From Strongylocentrotus droebachiensis (lineage: Eukaryota; Echinodermata; Echinoidea; Camarodonta; Strongylocentrotidae), in the NCBI GenBank assembly GCA_035222895.1, contig JAVYIG010007481.1:1-64000 (forward strand): a stretch of DNA of 64,000 bases, read 5' to 3'. Position numbers and translations under genes: made by a program. Of this stretch, positions 1 through 9,949 are shown piece by piece (the stretch's first letter is position 1; each line of letters opens with the position of its first letter). The notes beneath the pieces are model-generated. The model did not search any database, was not told where the DNA came from, and worked only from the letters and a program-made list of their open reading frames with translations.

Positions 1-851
1 GTACATTAAACAAAATGGAAATCAAAGTGCACTAGCAAATGCAGTAGGTTCGATTGTTGGTAAATATATAATGTTTCATGAAAAAAGCAACCCAAATCGT
101 TAAAATGGATTATGCTAGCCTCATGGGTATTGTAGAATATAAACAAGGGTTTTAAAGACATAGGCCGAGGAAATGCGAGAAACCTTTTGCAAAGGCAAGT
201 ATAAGTGGCATGATAGCCAAAGTCAATTTGTTTAAATTGTGTTGGCTTTCATGCAATACAATTGTACATGTATATCATTCATTATTTCCTAATAGAGGTA
301 TGTTTAAGGCAAGTACAGTTTATAGATTCGATGAAACGGAAACCAGCCTTATTTAGCCATACGTTAGAATAAACATTTACTGAATAATTTCAAATCAGTC
401 AAATTCAAGTATTCCGTACATCGTATATGCAATAATCAACTAGAATGTAACTGGCATACATGTATTAGAGTCTGAAATAGTAATATTGATTATTTTTTTA
501 AAATTTAAATTTAAACCTGTATCGCTGTATATAGCGTTAATTAATCATATTACTTGACTTGTGATGCACAGTGGGCCATTTAAGAATGTCCGATGTCAAA
601 TTTTACTGCAGGATTAACAGAGCGGGCGAAGTAGGCGTGTCCCCCCATTGAAGAAAAATTGTATGGGTGTAACACCTTTTTTGCTCCTTACCATTATGGT
701 CATGTCGAATTGATGATCCATGTTTTACATGATTTGTATGAAATAACATTTCATTTAAACACCCAAATGTATTATAACACATGAGAATAAGAATGTAGTT
801 AAAATATATATCAACGCAATTTGTACTGCCTTTTATTTCACCAATGATATA
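1..851. other. AT-rich non-coding sequence, nothing recognised
   Basis: No gene, RNA or repeat family is recognised here. The sequence is AT-rich and single-copy within the window. An 83-codon minus-strand open frame at 603-854 has no recognisable domain and its composition is that of AT-rich spacer, so it is not called. The stretch ends at the TA dinucleotide (850-851) that flanks the next element. Confidence 0.7.
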
Positions 852-1782
852 CACTGTCGCTCATAAAGGTGGAATATTTTGTTTAATCCAATTTATGGAA
901 TTATTTCAAAATAATTTAAAAATTATAGATTTAGATAATAGTATACATTCTCAGATTTTATTGAATAATAGTTTGCCAATGTGTGTTTTGCGTGACTGCT
1001 AAAGCATGTATATGCTACTATGCTTATCAACTAGGGGACCTATGCCCTTAAGTCATAAATGACAGTAATGAGGATTAATGCCCCACAAAAGGGCACTAAT
1101 ATAGCCCATCGACAAGGTGTTGATCCTGGGCCTCACAGTTACGAGGCCATTGCTTTGTCACTGAACCATGACTGTACGCAGCGGGGGCTAGGGTAGGGGG
1201 CAGTTTCCATAAATAAAAAATAAAAAACAGAAAATGCAATAAATTTTCAACAATTTATTGCAGTCTACCCCGGTCCCCAACATAAAAAAAATCTTCTGTG
1301 TGCCCATTGCCTTGAGCCATAATGCATGGCAGTCCAGAAGATTTGTTTATGTCGGGGACCGGGGTAAAATGCAATAAATTATTGAAAATTTATTGCATTT
1401 TCTGTGTTTTTTTTTATTTATGGAAACTGCCCCCTACCCTAGCCCCCGCTCCGTACAGTCATGGTTCAGTGACAAAGCAATGGCCTCGTAACTGTGAGGC
1501 CCCAGGATCAACACCGTGTCGATGTGCTATATTAGTGCCCTTTTGTTGGGGCATTAATCCTCATTACTGTCATTTATGACTTAAGGGCATAGGTCCCCTA
1601 GTTGATAAGCATAGTAGCATATACATGCTTTAGCAGTCACGCAAAACACACATTGGCAAACTATTGACAATAGAATCTGAGAATGTACACTATTATCTAG
1701 ATCTATTATTTTTAAATTATTTTGAAAATAATTCCATAAATTGGGATTTAAAAAAAAAAATCCACCTTTATGAGCGACAGTG
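852..1782. mobile_element. Tc1/mariner-like non-autonomous fold-back (palindromic) element
   Basis: The left arm (852-1298) and right arm (1335-1782) are inverted copies about 447 bp long, differing by scattered substitutions and small indels, and separated by a loop of about 36 bp. The outer ends read CACTGTCGCTCATAAAGG and its complement, and TA lies immediately outside both ends (850-851 and 1783-1784). TA duplication and a CACTG-type terminus are the established signature of the Tc1/mariner superfamily. No transposase frame is present; frames of 85 and 94 codons overlapping the arms are by-products of the palindrome. The element is probably mobilised in trans by a related autonomous copy elsewhere. 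The superfamily rests on the termini and TA only, so the exact family is unknown. Confidence 0.82.
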
Positions 1783-2648
1783 TAGTTACATGTTATTCCT
1801 TTCCATTTACAAGTGTCACATTTCGTTTTTTCTATTTCTTTTATTTGAATCCCTTTGGAAAACATTTCGCTTTAGTTGAATGTTCCACTACGTTAACATC
1901 CGTACATGACTAAACGATTGAAAATGTTAATGAATATCAATAAAAACAGATAAAGCTAACAAATAAAGATGATTATTTGTTGGGCTTCGTAATGCAGTGG
2001 CAGATCAGATTGGTGACAATCAACAACAACGAAAAAGGGGGGAGGGGGTCATTATATTTCTCAGATGCCCTCGTACTCTTTAAAGTCCCTCTTCATACTG
2101 AATTATGTATAATACTTGTTCTGTTTTTTTTATCTTCTTAATCGTTTGATTAAAATGTCGTAGTTTTACAATGTTTTTTATTGCCCATTGACTCTTTTTT
2201 TTAATACACATTGTTTGAATTGATGTTGGAATTGGGAAATAAATGATTGTAATTTAATTGAAAGTGTTGGGAGTCATGAATTCGCCCAAAATGTGATGGC
2301 AACATTTCACTTAGATTATATCATAATGTGAAAAGGGACGTCATTTATGCAAAGATCCCCCACCCACAAAAACTGTTGTATTCTTTCATCAATATTGATG
2401 AAATTCTCTTTTACATCATGATACAATTTAGGTGAAATCTTTCCATCAAATTTTTGGGGCCCCAACACTTCAGAGGGGCTTCAATTATCTGACCAGCAAC
2501 CAAAAGTACGTCTTTCCTTCGTAATTTAATGAGTCTATTTACTTTGAGTTTATTTCTTTGTAAGCGCTGTGGAGTTTTGTATTTAGCTTCTCTCATAGTG
2601 AGATGGAGAGAAAAGCAAGGCTTATGACATTTAAGTGCTGTTGTTGGT

Positions 2649-2660
2649 GGGGGGGGGGGG
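2649..2660 (+). repeat. poly-G tract (12 G)
   Basis: An uninterrupted run of G. It is one of several long G or C homopolymers between 2.6 and 4.7 kb. Confidence 0.95.
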
Positions 2661-2834
2661 TAAATTGCATAATTACGGACCCATTCTTATTTTGTATAAT
2701 TATGCCAGATAGGGTTTTGCCCCTACTCTCGATCCGCCATTAGTTATCCCGTGAAGTGATCATGTGGTGCTAGTAGATATCCTTGCTGACACAGAGCGTC
2801 TTGTAAACTCTGGAAAAGGAGCTGTTTAAATTCG

Positions 2835-2894
2835 ATTATTATTATTATTATTATTGCTATTATTATCATTTTAATTATTATCAATATCATTATC
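2835..2894 (+). repeat. (ATT)n microsatellite, imperfect
   Basis: About seven clean ATT units are followed by a decayed run of ATT, ATC and AAT triplets. Confidence 0.9.
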
Positions 2895-3100
2895 CTCTGA
2901 GAAACAAATCTCCAGTGAAAAGGGTCTCAAGCTGTCGTGCAAACTATTACCTGATTAATTTAGTGAAAAACAGAATTACAGGCCCTTGGTGTATATCTTT
3001 CTATCACCAGTTTAACCTGGCTGCATTGATACAATGATATGCCTAATGTTCACATTTCCACAGCCCCACTTAGATATAGTTTTGAAAGAACTTATAGAAG

Positions 3101-3631
3101 CAGGCGCGGATCCAGGGGGGGGGGGGTCGAGCGGGCCTTGTTAAAAAAAAAGGGAGAGAGAGAGAGAAGGAAAAGAAGGGAAAGGGAAAGAGGAGAGAAA
3201 GGGAAAAAAGAAGAGGAAGAAAAAAAGAAAAGAGGGAAGAAGGAGATGGGGGGGGGGGGGACTTGCCTCCCATGCTGTTGCCTCCCCCCCCCCCCAATCA
3301 AAAAATAAAAGAGAAGGAAGGAAAGGGAAAAAAAAGAAAAGAGGAGATAAAGGGAAGGAAAAAAGAGGAAGAAGAAAATAAAAGAAGGGGGATATCAGTT
3401 GCAATTTTCCCGCCAACATTCCTTTTCACTCCTCTCTTTTTTGGGGGGACCACCTCACCTCCCCCCCCCCCCCCCCCCCAGCAAACCTAAAAGAGAGAGA
3501 GAAGGAAGGAAGGGAAAGGGAAAGAGGAGAGAAAGGGAAAAAAGAAAAAAGAGAATGAAGAAATGTAAGGGATATCAGTTGCAATTTTCCCGCCAACAAG
3601 GTGTAGATCAGGGGGGGGGGGGGGGGGGGGC
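3101..3631 (+). repeat. purine-rich low-complexity block with G and C homopolymers, about three degenerate modules
   Basis: The plus strand is almost all purine (runs of GAAAGGGA, GAGAGA and AAGAAG), broken by G runs near 3114, 3247 and 3612 and C runs near 3285 and 3461. The phrase GATATCAGTTGCAATTTTCC occurs twice (about 3391 and 3571), and the stretch AGAGGAGAGAAAGGGAAAAA recurs at about 3189 and 3520, so the block consists of related modules. The overlapping open frames here (69-92 codons, both strands) encode only Arg/Lys/Glu-rich or Phe/Pro/Ser-rich low-complexity peptides and are not genes. The block opens with GGCGCGGATCCAGGG, similar to GGCGCGTAGCCAGGG at 4623, perhaps a shared repeat end. 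Confidence 0.85.
3421..3479 (+). repeat. left arm of an inverted repeat (partner 4635-4691)
   Basis: It begins CCTTTTCACTCCTCTC, continues through a short G run and CACCTCACCT, and ends in about 19 C. The reverse complement is found at 4635-4691 with essentially one base of length difference. The arms point inward with the homopolymer, and the spacer is about 1.15 kb. Confidence 0.9.
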
Positions 3632-3708
3632 TTTGGGGAAATAAAATTCAAACGTGGTTTATTTCTAATTCCATAACGGTGGTTAACAAATAATGCTGAA
3701 ATGATATA

Positions 3709-3863
3709 ATTTTCCGAGATTTTTCCTCACTTTTAAGTAAATTATACTTTTGTATGCGTTTGTTGGAAAATGACAAATTCCTAAATTCCTAAATTTTCCG
3801 AGATTTTTCCTCACTTTTAAGTAAATTATACTTTTGTATGCGTTTGTTGGAAAATGACAAATC
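3709..3863 (+). repeat. tandem duplication, period 84 bp
   Basis: The segment starting TTTCCGAGATTTTTCCTCAC at 3711 recurs at 3795. About 70 bp are essentially identical in both copies, joined by a short CCTAAATT-type linker that is itself doubled. Near identity suggests a recent slip or local duplication. Confidence 0.95.
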
Positions 3864-4021
3864 CCAAAATTTACAGCCAGGCAAAATTTGCTTCTTGAGA
3901 TGCCTACATGTCAGGGCCCGCGGAACGGCGGGGATTGGATCCTCGAGGCCCCCCCCCCCCCACTTTTTTTGAAAAATATATTAAAGAGAAATAGAAAGAA
4001 AAAGAGCAAGAAAGAAAAAAT
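3864..4021. other. spacer with a 13-base C run
   Basis: It contains a GC-rich patch around GGGCCCGCGGAACGGCGG (3916), a C run at 3949-3961, then an A-rich purine tract. A 61-codon plus-strand frame (3888-4073) crosses these tracts and is not believed to be coding. Confidence 0.7.
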
Positions 4022-4620
4022 AGTTAACTGCCAGTGTCACATTATAATGAGGTATCAAAATATGCTCATCTGACCATGATTAAATGCCTAAAACCCCGAG
4101 GGCTCTGCCCCTGGATTCCACCTATGCTCATCTGACGGTAATTTAATGCCTAAAACCCCTGATTTCTGGGGGTTCTGCCCCTGGACCCCACGCCAAATAT
4201 TGTCCTGCCAGTGTCACAAAATAATAAGGTATCAAAAAATGCTCATTGACCGTAATTAAACGCCTAAAACCTCTGAGCTTCCGGGGGCTCTGCCCCCAGG
4301 ACCCAACCAAGAGCCCTAAGGCGGGCCACTTGATACTCATCTGACCATAATTTAGTGCCTAAAACCCTTAAACTTCCTGGGGCTCCGCCCCCTGAACCCC
4401 ACGCCAATTAGTGACCTGCCAGTGTCACAATTAGGTATCAAAATAATGGTCATCTGACCGTAATTAAATGCCTAAAACCCCTGAGCTTCCGGGGCTTTGC
4501 CCCCTGGACCCCACTAGGGCCCTAAGGCGGACCCCTTAATGCTAATCTGACCGTAAATTATTGCCTTAAACCCCTGAGCTTCCAGGTCGGACAAGGTATC
4601 AACATATGCTCATCAGACCG
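4022..4620 (+). repeat. degenerate minisatellite with GGGGCTCTGCCCC hairpins
   Basis: About six diverged copies of a unit containing ATCTGACCGTAATTAAATGC, CTAAAACCCCTGAGCTTCC, then a GGGGCTCTGCCCC-type inverted repeat and TGGACCCCAC, near 4065, 4130, 4247, 4338, 4450 and 4535. A second phrase, GCCAGTGTCACA with AGGTATCAAAA, occurs only before some units (about 4031, 4207, 4424), giving a longer dimer-like period of roughly 180-215 bp. The copies differ by many substitutions and indels, so this is an old array. The 65-codon minus-strand frame inside it is not a gene. Confidence 0.88.
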
Positions 4621-4634
4621 CAGGCGCGTAGCCA

Positions 4635-4691
4635 GGGGGGGGGGGGGGGGGGGGGTGAGGTGGTCCCCCAAAAAAGAGAGGAGTGAAAAGG
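4635..4691 (-). repeat. right arm of the inverted repeat, starting in a 21-base G run
   Basis: G occupies 4635-4655, followed by TGAGGTGGTC and AAAAAAGAGAGGAGTGAAAAGG, the complement of 3421-3479. Just upstream, CAGGCGCGTAGCCAGG (4621) resembles the phrase at about 3102. The satellite array begins about 47 bp downstream, so this is the last non-satellite sequence in the window. Confidence 0.9.
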
Positions 4692-4737
4692 AAGAGGACG
4701 TAGGAAGAAAAGGGAGTAGACAAACAACATTTTTTAA

Positions 4738-5220
4738 ATTCAGAGTCGAAAACGGTACAACGAATCGTCTTCTTTCTCTAATAATTTAATAAAACGTCAA
4801 AGCTTCCGCGCTTCGCGCAAGAAGGTGGGGGTGGAATTTAATTCAGACAAGGATTAAGGGTCAAGAACGGTACAACGAATCGTCTTCTTTCTCTAATGAT
4901 TTAATGAAACGTAAAAGCTTCCGCGCTTCGCGTGGGAGGGGAGGGGGGAACTGAATTTAGACGAGGATTTAAAGTCATAACGGTACAACGAATCGTCTTC
5001 TTTCGCTAAAGATTTATTGAAACGTAAAAGCTTCCACGCGGGGGAAAATAAATTCAGACGAGGATTATTTTCGAGAGCGGTACAACAATCGTCTTCTTTC
5101 TCTAATAATATAATGAAACGTCGAAGCTTCGCGCGGGAGGGGGAAAACGTACAATTTAGACAAGGATTCAAATTTATAACGGTACAACGAATCTTCTTCT
5201 TTCGCTAATGTTTCATTAAA
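4738..5220 (+). repeat. diverged left-edge monomers of the satellite
   Basis: The first four to five monomers have unusual substitutions and indels compared with the interior, for example AAGAAGGTGGGGGTGG replacing the usual G-rich stretch near 4819 and a monomer near 5030 lacking most of the GC palindrome. Edge monomers escaping homogenisation is the usual pattern for satellites, so this looks like a real array boundary. Confidence 0.75.
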
Positions 5221-5287
5221 ACGTAAAAGCTTCCGCGCTTCGCGCGGGAGGGGGAAAATAAATTCAGACGAGGATTATTTTCGTGAG
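5180..5287 (+). repeat. exemplar monomer, 108 bp, TTATTTTCGTGAG subtype
   Basis: Counted from one core CGGTACAACG to the next. It has the core variant AATCTTCTTC, TCGCTAATGTTT, a full HindIII site and GC palindrome, then AAATAAATTCAGACGAGG and the TTCGTGAG lead-in. Confidence 0.9.
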
Positions 5288-5669
5288 CGGTACAACGAAT
5301 CGTCTTCTTTTTCTAATAATTTAATGAAACGTCGAAGCTTCCGCGCTTCGCGTGGGAGGCGAGGGAACTGAATTTAGACAAGGATTAAGAGTCGAGAACG
5401 GTACAACGAATCGTCTTCTTTCTCTAATGATTTAATGAAACGTAAAAGCTTCCGCGCTTCGCGCGGGAGGGGGGAAACTGAAGTTAAACGAAGATTAAGA
5501 GTCGACAACGACACAACGAATCGTCTTCATTCTCTAATAATTTAATGAAACGTCGAAGCTTCCGCGCTTCGCGCGGGAGGGAAAGGAACTGAATTTAGAC
5601 AAGGATTAAGATTCGAGAACGGTACAACGAATCGTCTTCTTTCTCTGATGATTTAGTGAAACGTAAAAG

Positions 5670-5690
5670 TTTCCGCGCTTCGCGCGGAAA
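5670..5690 (+). other. exemplar GC hairpin with 9-bp perfect stem
   Basis: TTTCCGCGC, loop TTC, GCGCGGAAA. Most monomers have the shorter 6-bp stem CCGCGC/GCGCGG with the same loop. The subtype with the extended stem recurs with TTTAGTGAAACGTAAAAG upstream in nearly every HOR. Confidence 0.9.
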
Positions 5691-8600
5691 GGTGGAAACT
5701 AAATTCAGACGAGGATTATTTTCGAGAGCGGTACAACGAATCGTCTTCTTTCTCTAATGATTTAATGAAACGTAAAAGCTTCCGCGCTTTTGCGTGGGAG
5801 GGGAGGGGGGAACTGAATTTAGACGAGGATTATTTTCGAGAGCGGTACAACGAATCGTCTTCTTTCTGTAAAAATGTAATGAAACGTCAAAGCTTCCGCG
5901 CTTCGCGCGGGAAGAGAGAGAACTGATTTAGGACAAGGATTAAGAGTCGAGAACGGTACAACGAATCGTCTTCTTTCTCTGATGATTTAATCAAACGTAA
6001 AAGTTTCGCGCGGGAGGGGGAAACTGAATTGAGACGAGGATTAAAAGTCATAACGGTACAACGAATCGTCTTCTTTCGCTAATGTGTTATTAAAACGTAA
6101 AAGCTTCCGCGCTTCGCGCGGGAGGGGGCAAATAAATTCAGACGAGTATAATTTTCGAGAGCGGTACAACGAATCGTCTTCTTTCTCTAATAATGTAATG
6201 AAACGTCGAAGCTTCCGCGCTTCGCGCGGGAGGGGAGGGAACTGAATTTAGACAAGGGTTAAGAGTCGAGAACGGTACAACGAATCGTCTTCTTTCTCTG
6301 ATGATTTAATCAAACGTAAAAGTTTCGCGCGGGAGGGGGAAACTGAATTGAGACGAGGATTAAAAGTCATAACGGTACAACAAATCGTCTTCTTTCGCTA
6401 ATAATGTAATGCAACGTCGAAGCTTCGCGCGGGAGGGGGAAAACGTTAAATTTAGACGAGGATTAAAGTCATAACGGTACAAACGAATCTTCTTCTTTCG
6501 CTAATGTTTTATTAAAACGTAAAAGCTTCCGCGCTTAGCGCGGGAGGGGGAAAATAAATTCAGACGAGGATTATTTTCGTGAGCGGTACAACGAATCGTC
6601 TTCTTTTTCTAATAATTTAATGAAACGTCGAAGCTTCCGCGCTTCGCGTGGGTGGGGAGGGAACTGAATTTAGACAAGGATTAAGAGTCGAGAACGGTAC
6701 AACGAATCGTCTTCTTTCTCTGATGATTTAGTGAAACGTAAAAGTTTCCGCGCTTCGCGCGGAAAGGGGGAAACTAAATTCAGACGAGGATTATTTTCGA
6801 GAGCGGTACAACGAATCGTCTTCTTTCTCTAATGATTTAATGAAACGTAAAAGCTTCCGCGCTTCGCGTGGGAGGGGAGGGGGGAACTGAATTTAGACGA
6901 GGATTATTTTCGAGAGCGGTACAACGAATCGTCTTCTTTCTGTAATAATGTAATGAAACGTCTAAGCTTCCGCGCTTCGCGCGGGAGGAGAGGGAACTGA
7001 ATTTAGACAAGAATTAAGAGTAGAGAACGGTACAACGAATCGTCTTCTTTCTCTGATGATTTAATGAAACGTAAAAGTTTCGCGCTTCGCGCGGGAGGGG
7101 AAAATAAATTCAGACGAGTATAATTTTCGAGAGCGGTACAAACGAATCGTCTTCTTTCTCTAATAATGTAATGAAACGTCGAAGCTTCCGCGCTTCGCGC
7201 GGGAGGGGAGGGAACTGAATTTAGACAAGGATTAAGAGTCGAGAACGGTACAACGAATCGTCTTCTTTCTCTGATGATTTAATCAAACGTAAAAGTTTCG
7301 CGCGGGAGGGGGAAACTGAATTGAGACGAGGATTCAAAGTCATAACGGTACAACAAATCGTCTTCTTCGCTAATGTTTTATTAAAAGGTAAAAGCTTCCG
7401 CGCTTCGCGCGGGAGGGGGAAAATAAATTCAGACGAGTATAATTTTCGAGAGCGGTACAACGAATCGTCTTCTTTTTCTAATAATGTAATGAAACGTCGA
7501 AGCTTCCCGCGCTTCGCGCGGGAGGGGAGGGAACTGAATTTAGACAAGGATTAAGAGTCGAGAACGGTACAACGAATCGTCTTCTTTCTCTGATGATTTA
7601 ATCAAACGTAAAAGTTTCGCGCGGGAGGGGGAAACTGAATTGAGACGAGGATTAAAAGTCATAACGGTACAACGAATCGTCTTCTTTCGCTAATGTTTTA
7701 TTAAAACGTAAAAGCTTCCGCGCTTCGCGCGGGAGGGGGAAAATAAATTCAGACGAGTATAATTTTCGAGAGCGGTACAAACGAATCGTCTTCTTTCTGT
7801 AATAATGTAATGAAACGTCAAAGCTTCCGCGCTTCGCGCGGGAGGAGAGGGAACTGAATTTAGACAAGAATTAAGAGTAGAGAACGGTACAAACGAATCG
7901 TCTTCTTTCTCTGATGATTTAATCAAACGTAAAAGTTTCGCGCGGGAGGGGGAAACTGAATTGAGACGAGGATTAAAAGTCATAACGGTACAACGAATCG
8001 TCTTCTTTCGCTAATGTTTTATTAAAACGTAAAAGCTTCCGCGCTTCGCGCGGGAGGGGGCAAATAAATTCAGACGAGTATAATTTTCGAGAGCGGTACA
8101 ACGAATCGTCTTCTTTCTCTAATAATGTAATGAAACGTCGAAGCTTCCGCGCTTCGCGCGGGAGGGGAGGGAACTGAATTTAGACAAGGGTTAAGAGTCG
8201 AGAACGGTACAACGAATCGTCTTCTTTCTCTGATGATTTAATCAAACGTAAAAGTTTCGCGCGGGAGGGGGAAACTGAATTGAGACGAGGATTAAAAGTC
8301 ATAACGGTACAACGAATCGTCCTTCTTTCGCTAATAATGTAATGCAACGTCGAAGCTTCGCGCGGGAGGGGGAAACTGAATTTAGACGAGGATTAAAAGT
8401 CATAACGGTACAACGAATCTTCTTCTTTCGCTAATGTTTTATTAAAACGTAAAAGCTTCCGCGCTTCGCGCGGGAGGGGGAAAACAAATTCAGACGAGGA
8501 TTATTTTCGTGAGCGGTACAACGAATCGTCTTCTTTTTCTAATAATTTAATGAAACGTCGAAGCTTCCGCGCTTCGCGTGGTTGGGGAGGGAACTGAATT

Positions 8601-9173
8601 TAGACAAGGATTAAGAGTCGAGAACGGTACAAACGAATCGTCTTCTTTCTCTGATGATTTAGTGAAACGTAAAAGTTTCCGCGCTTCGCGCGGAAAGGGG
8701 AAACTAAATTCAGACGAGGATTATTTTCGAGAGCGGTACAACGAATCGTCTTCTTTCTCTAATGATTTAATGAAACGTAAAAGCTTCCGCGCTTCGCGTG
8801 GGAGGGGAGGGGGGAACTGAATTTAGACGAGGATTATTTTCGAGAGCGGTACAACGAATCGTCTTCTTTCTGTAATAATGTAATGAAACGTCAAAGCTTC
8901 CGCGCTTCGAGCGGGAGGAGAGGTAACTGAATTTAGACAAGAATTAAGAGTAGAGAACGGTACAACGAATCGTCTTCTTTCTCTGATGATTTAATGAAAC
9001 GTAAAAGTTTCGCGCTTCGCGCGGGAGGGGGAAAATAAATTCAGACGAGTATAATTTTCGAGAGCGGTACAACGAATCGTCTTCTTTCTCTAATAATGTA
9101 ATGAACGTCGAGCTTCCGCGCTTCGCGCGGGAGGGGAGGGAACTGAATTTAGACAAGGATTAAGAGTCGAGAA

Positions 9174-9273
9174 CGGTACAACGAATCGTCTTCTTTCTCT
9201 GATGATTTAATCAAACGTAAAAGTTTCGCGCGGGAGGGGGAAACTGAATTGAGACGAGGATTCAAAGTCATAA
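9174..9273 (+). repeat. exemplar monomer, 100 bp, short-palindrome subtype
   Basis: Core, then CTCTGATGATTTAATCAAAC, then GTTTCGCGCGGGAGGGGG in place of the full AAGCTTCCGCGCTTCGCGCGGG. The difference is explained by loss of one side of the GC palindrome. This subtype lacks the HindIII site. Confidence 0.9.
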
Positions 9274-9381
9274 CGGTACAACAAATCGTCTTCTTTCGCT
9301 AATGTTTTATTAAAAGGTAAAAGCTTCCGCGCTTCGCGCGGGAGGGGGAAAATAAATTCAGACGAGTATAATTTTCGAGAG

Positions 9382-9492
9382 CGGTACAACGAATCGTCTT
9401 CTTTCTCTAATAATGTAATGAAACGTCGAAGCTTCCGCGCTTCGCGCGGGAGGGGAGGGAACTGAATTTAGACAAGGATTAAGAGTCGAGAA
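9382..9492 (+). repeat. exemplar monomer, 111 bp, full-length subtype
   Basis: It has the complete core, TCTCTAATAATGTAATGAAA, HindIII site AAGCTT, palindrome CCGCGCTTCGCGCGG, GGGAGGGGAGGG, then AATTTAGACAAGGATTAAGA and GTCGAGAA. This arrangement is the commonest in the array. Confidence 0.92.
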
Positions 9493-9949
9493 CGGTACAA
9501 CGAATCGTCTTCTTTCTCTGATGATTTAATCAAACGTAAAAGTTTCGCGCGGGAGGGGGAAACTGAATTGAGACGAGGATTAAAAGTCATAACGGTACAA
9601 CGAATCGTCTTCTTTCGCTAATGTTTTATTAAAACGTAAAAGCTTCCGAACTTCGCGCGGGAGGGGAAAATAAATTCAGACGAGTATAATTTTCGAGAGC
9701 AGTACAACGAATCGTCTTCTTTCTGTAATAATGTAATGAAACGTCAAAGCTTCCGCGCTTCGCGCGGGAGGAGAGGGAACTGAATTTAGACAAGAATTAA
9801 GAGTAGAGAACGGTACAACGAATCGTCTTCTTTCTCTGATGATTTAATGAAACGTAAAAGTTTCGCGCTTCGCGCGGGAGGGGGAAAATAAATTCAGACG
9901 AGTATAATTTTCGAGAGCGGTACAACGAATCGTCTTCTTTCTCTAATGA

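Larger units (their letters stand above)
1785..3100. other. non-coding spacer with simple-sequence tracts
   Basis: No gene or RNA is recognised. It holds a poly-G run and an ATT microsatellite, listed separately. A 61-codon minus-strand frame at 2411-2596 is basic and featureless and is not supported as a gene. Confidence 0.65.
5940..9798 (+). repeat. HOR block 1: about 1.93-kb unit, two copies
   Basis: Copy 1 is about 5940-7868 and copy 2 about 7869-9798. Diagnostic positions repeat with this spacing: the variant GTAATGCAACGTCG at about 6406 and 8339, the GCGTGGGTGGGG / GCGTGGTTGGGG variant at about 6646 and 8576, and GAGGATTCAAAGTCATAACG at about 7328 and 9256. Small indels shift the offset between 1928 and 1933. 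Confidence 0.85.

Noticed and set aside
603-854. 83-codon minus-strand frame as a gene
   Set aside because: No domain, no splice or promoter context that I can support, and the AT-rich composition matches the surrounding spacer.
1322-1865. Frames of 85, 94 and 71 codons in and beside the palindrome
   Set aside because: They lie in the inverted arms of a fold-back element and show no transposase motifs such as a DDE/D core or helix-turn-helix.
3039-3644. Overlapping Arg/Lys/Glu-rich and Pro/Phe-rich frames on both strands
   Set aside because: They are translations of purine-rich tracts and homopolymers; the frame depends on the length of G and C runs that are themselves unstable.
7221-7547. 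Minus-strand 108-codon frame and similar frames (60-98 codons) throughout the array as a repeat protein
   Set aside because: Monomer lengths (94, 100, 108, 111) are not consistently multiples of three, so the frame shifts between monomers and stops soon appear. The peptides recur only because the DNA recurs, and no signal, domain or start context supports translation.
9382-9401. A true CENP-B box
   Set aside because: Only the TTCG-NNNN-A half matches; the CGGG half needed in the known consensus is missing from the core in every subtype examined.
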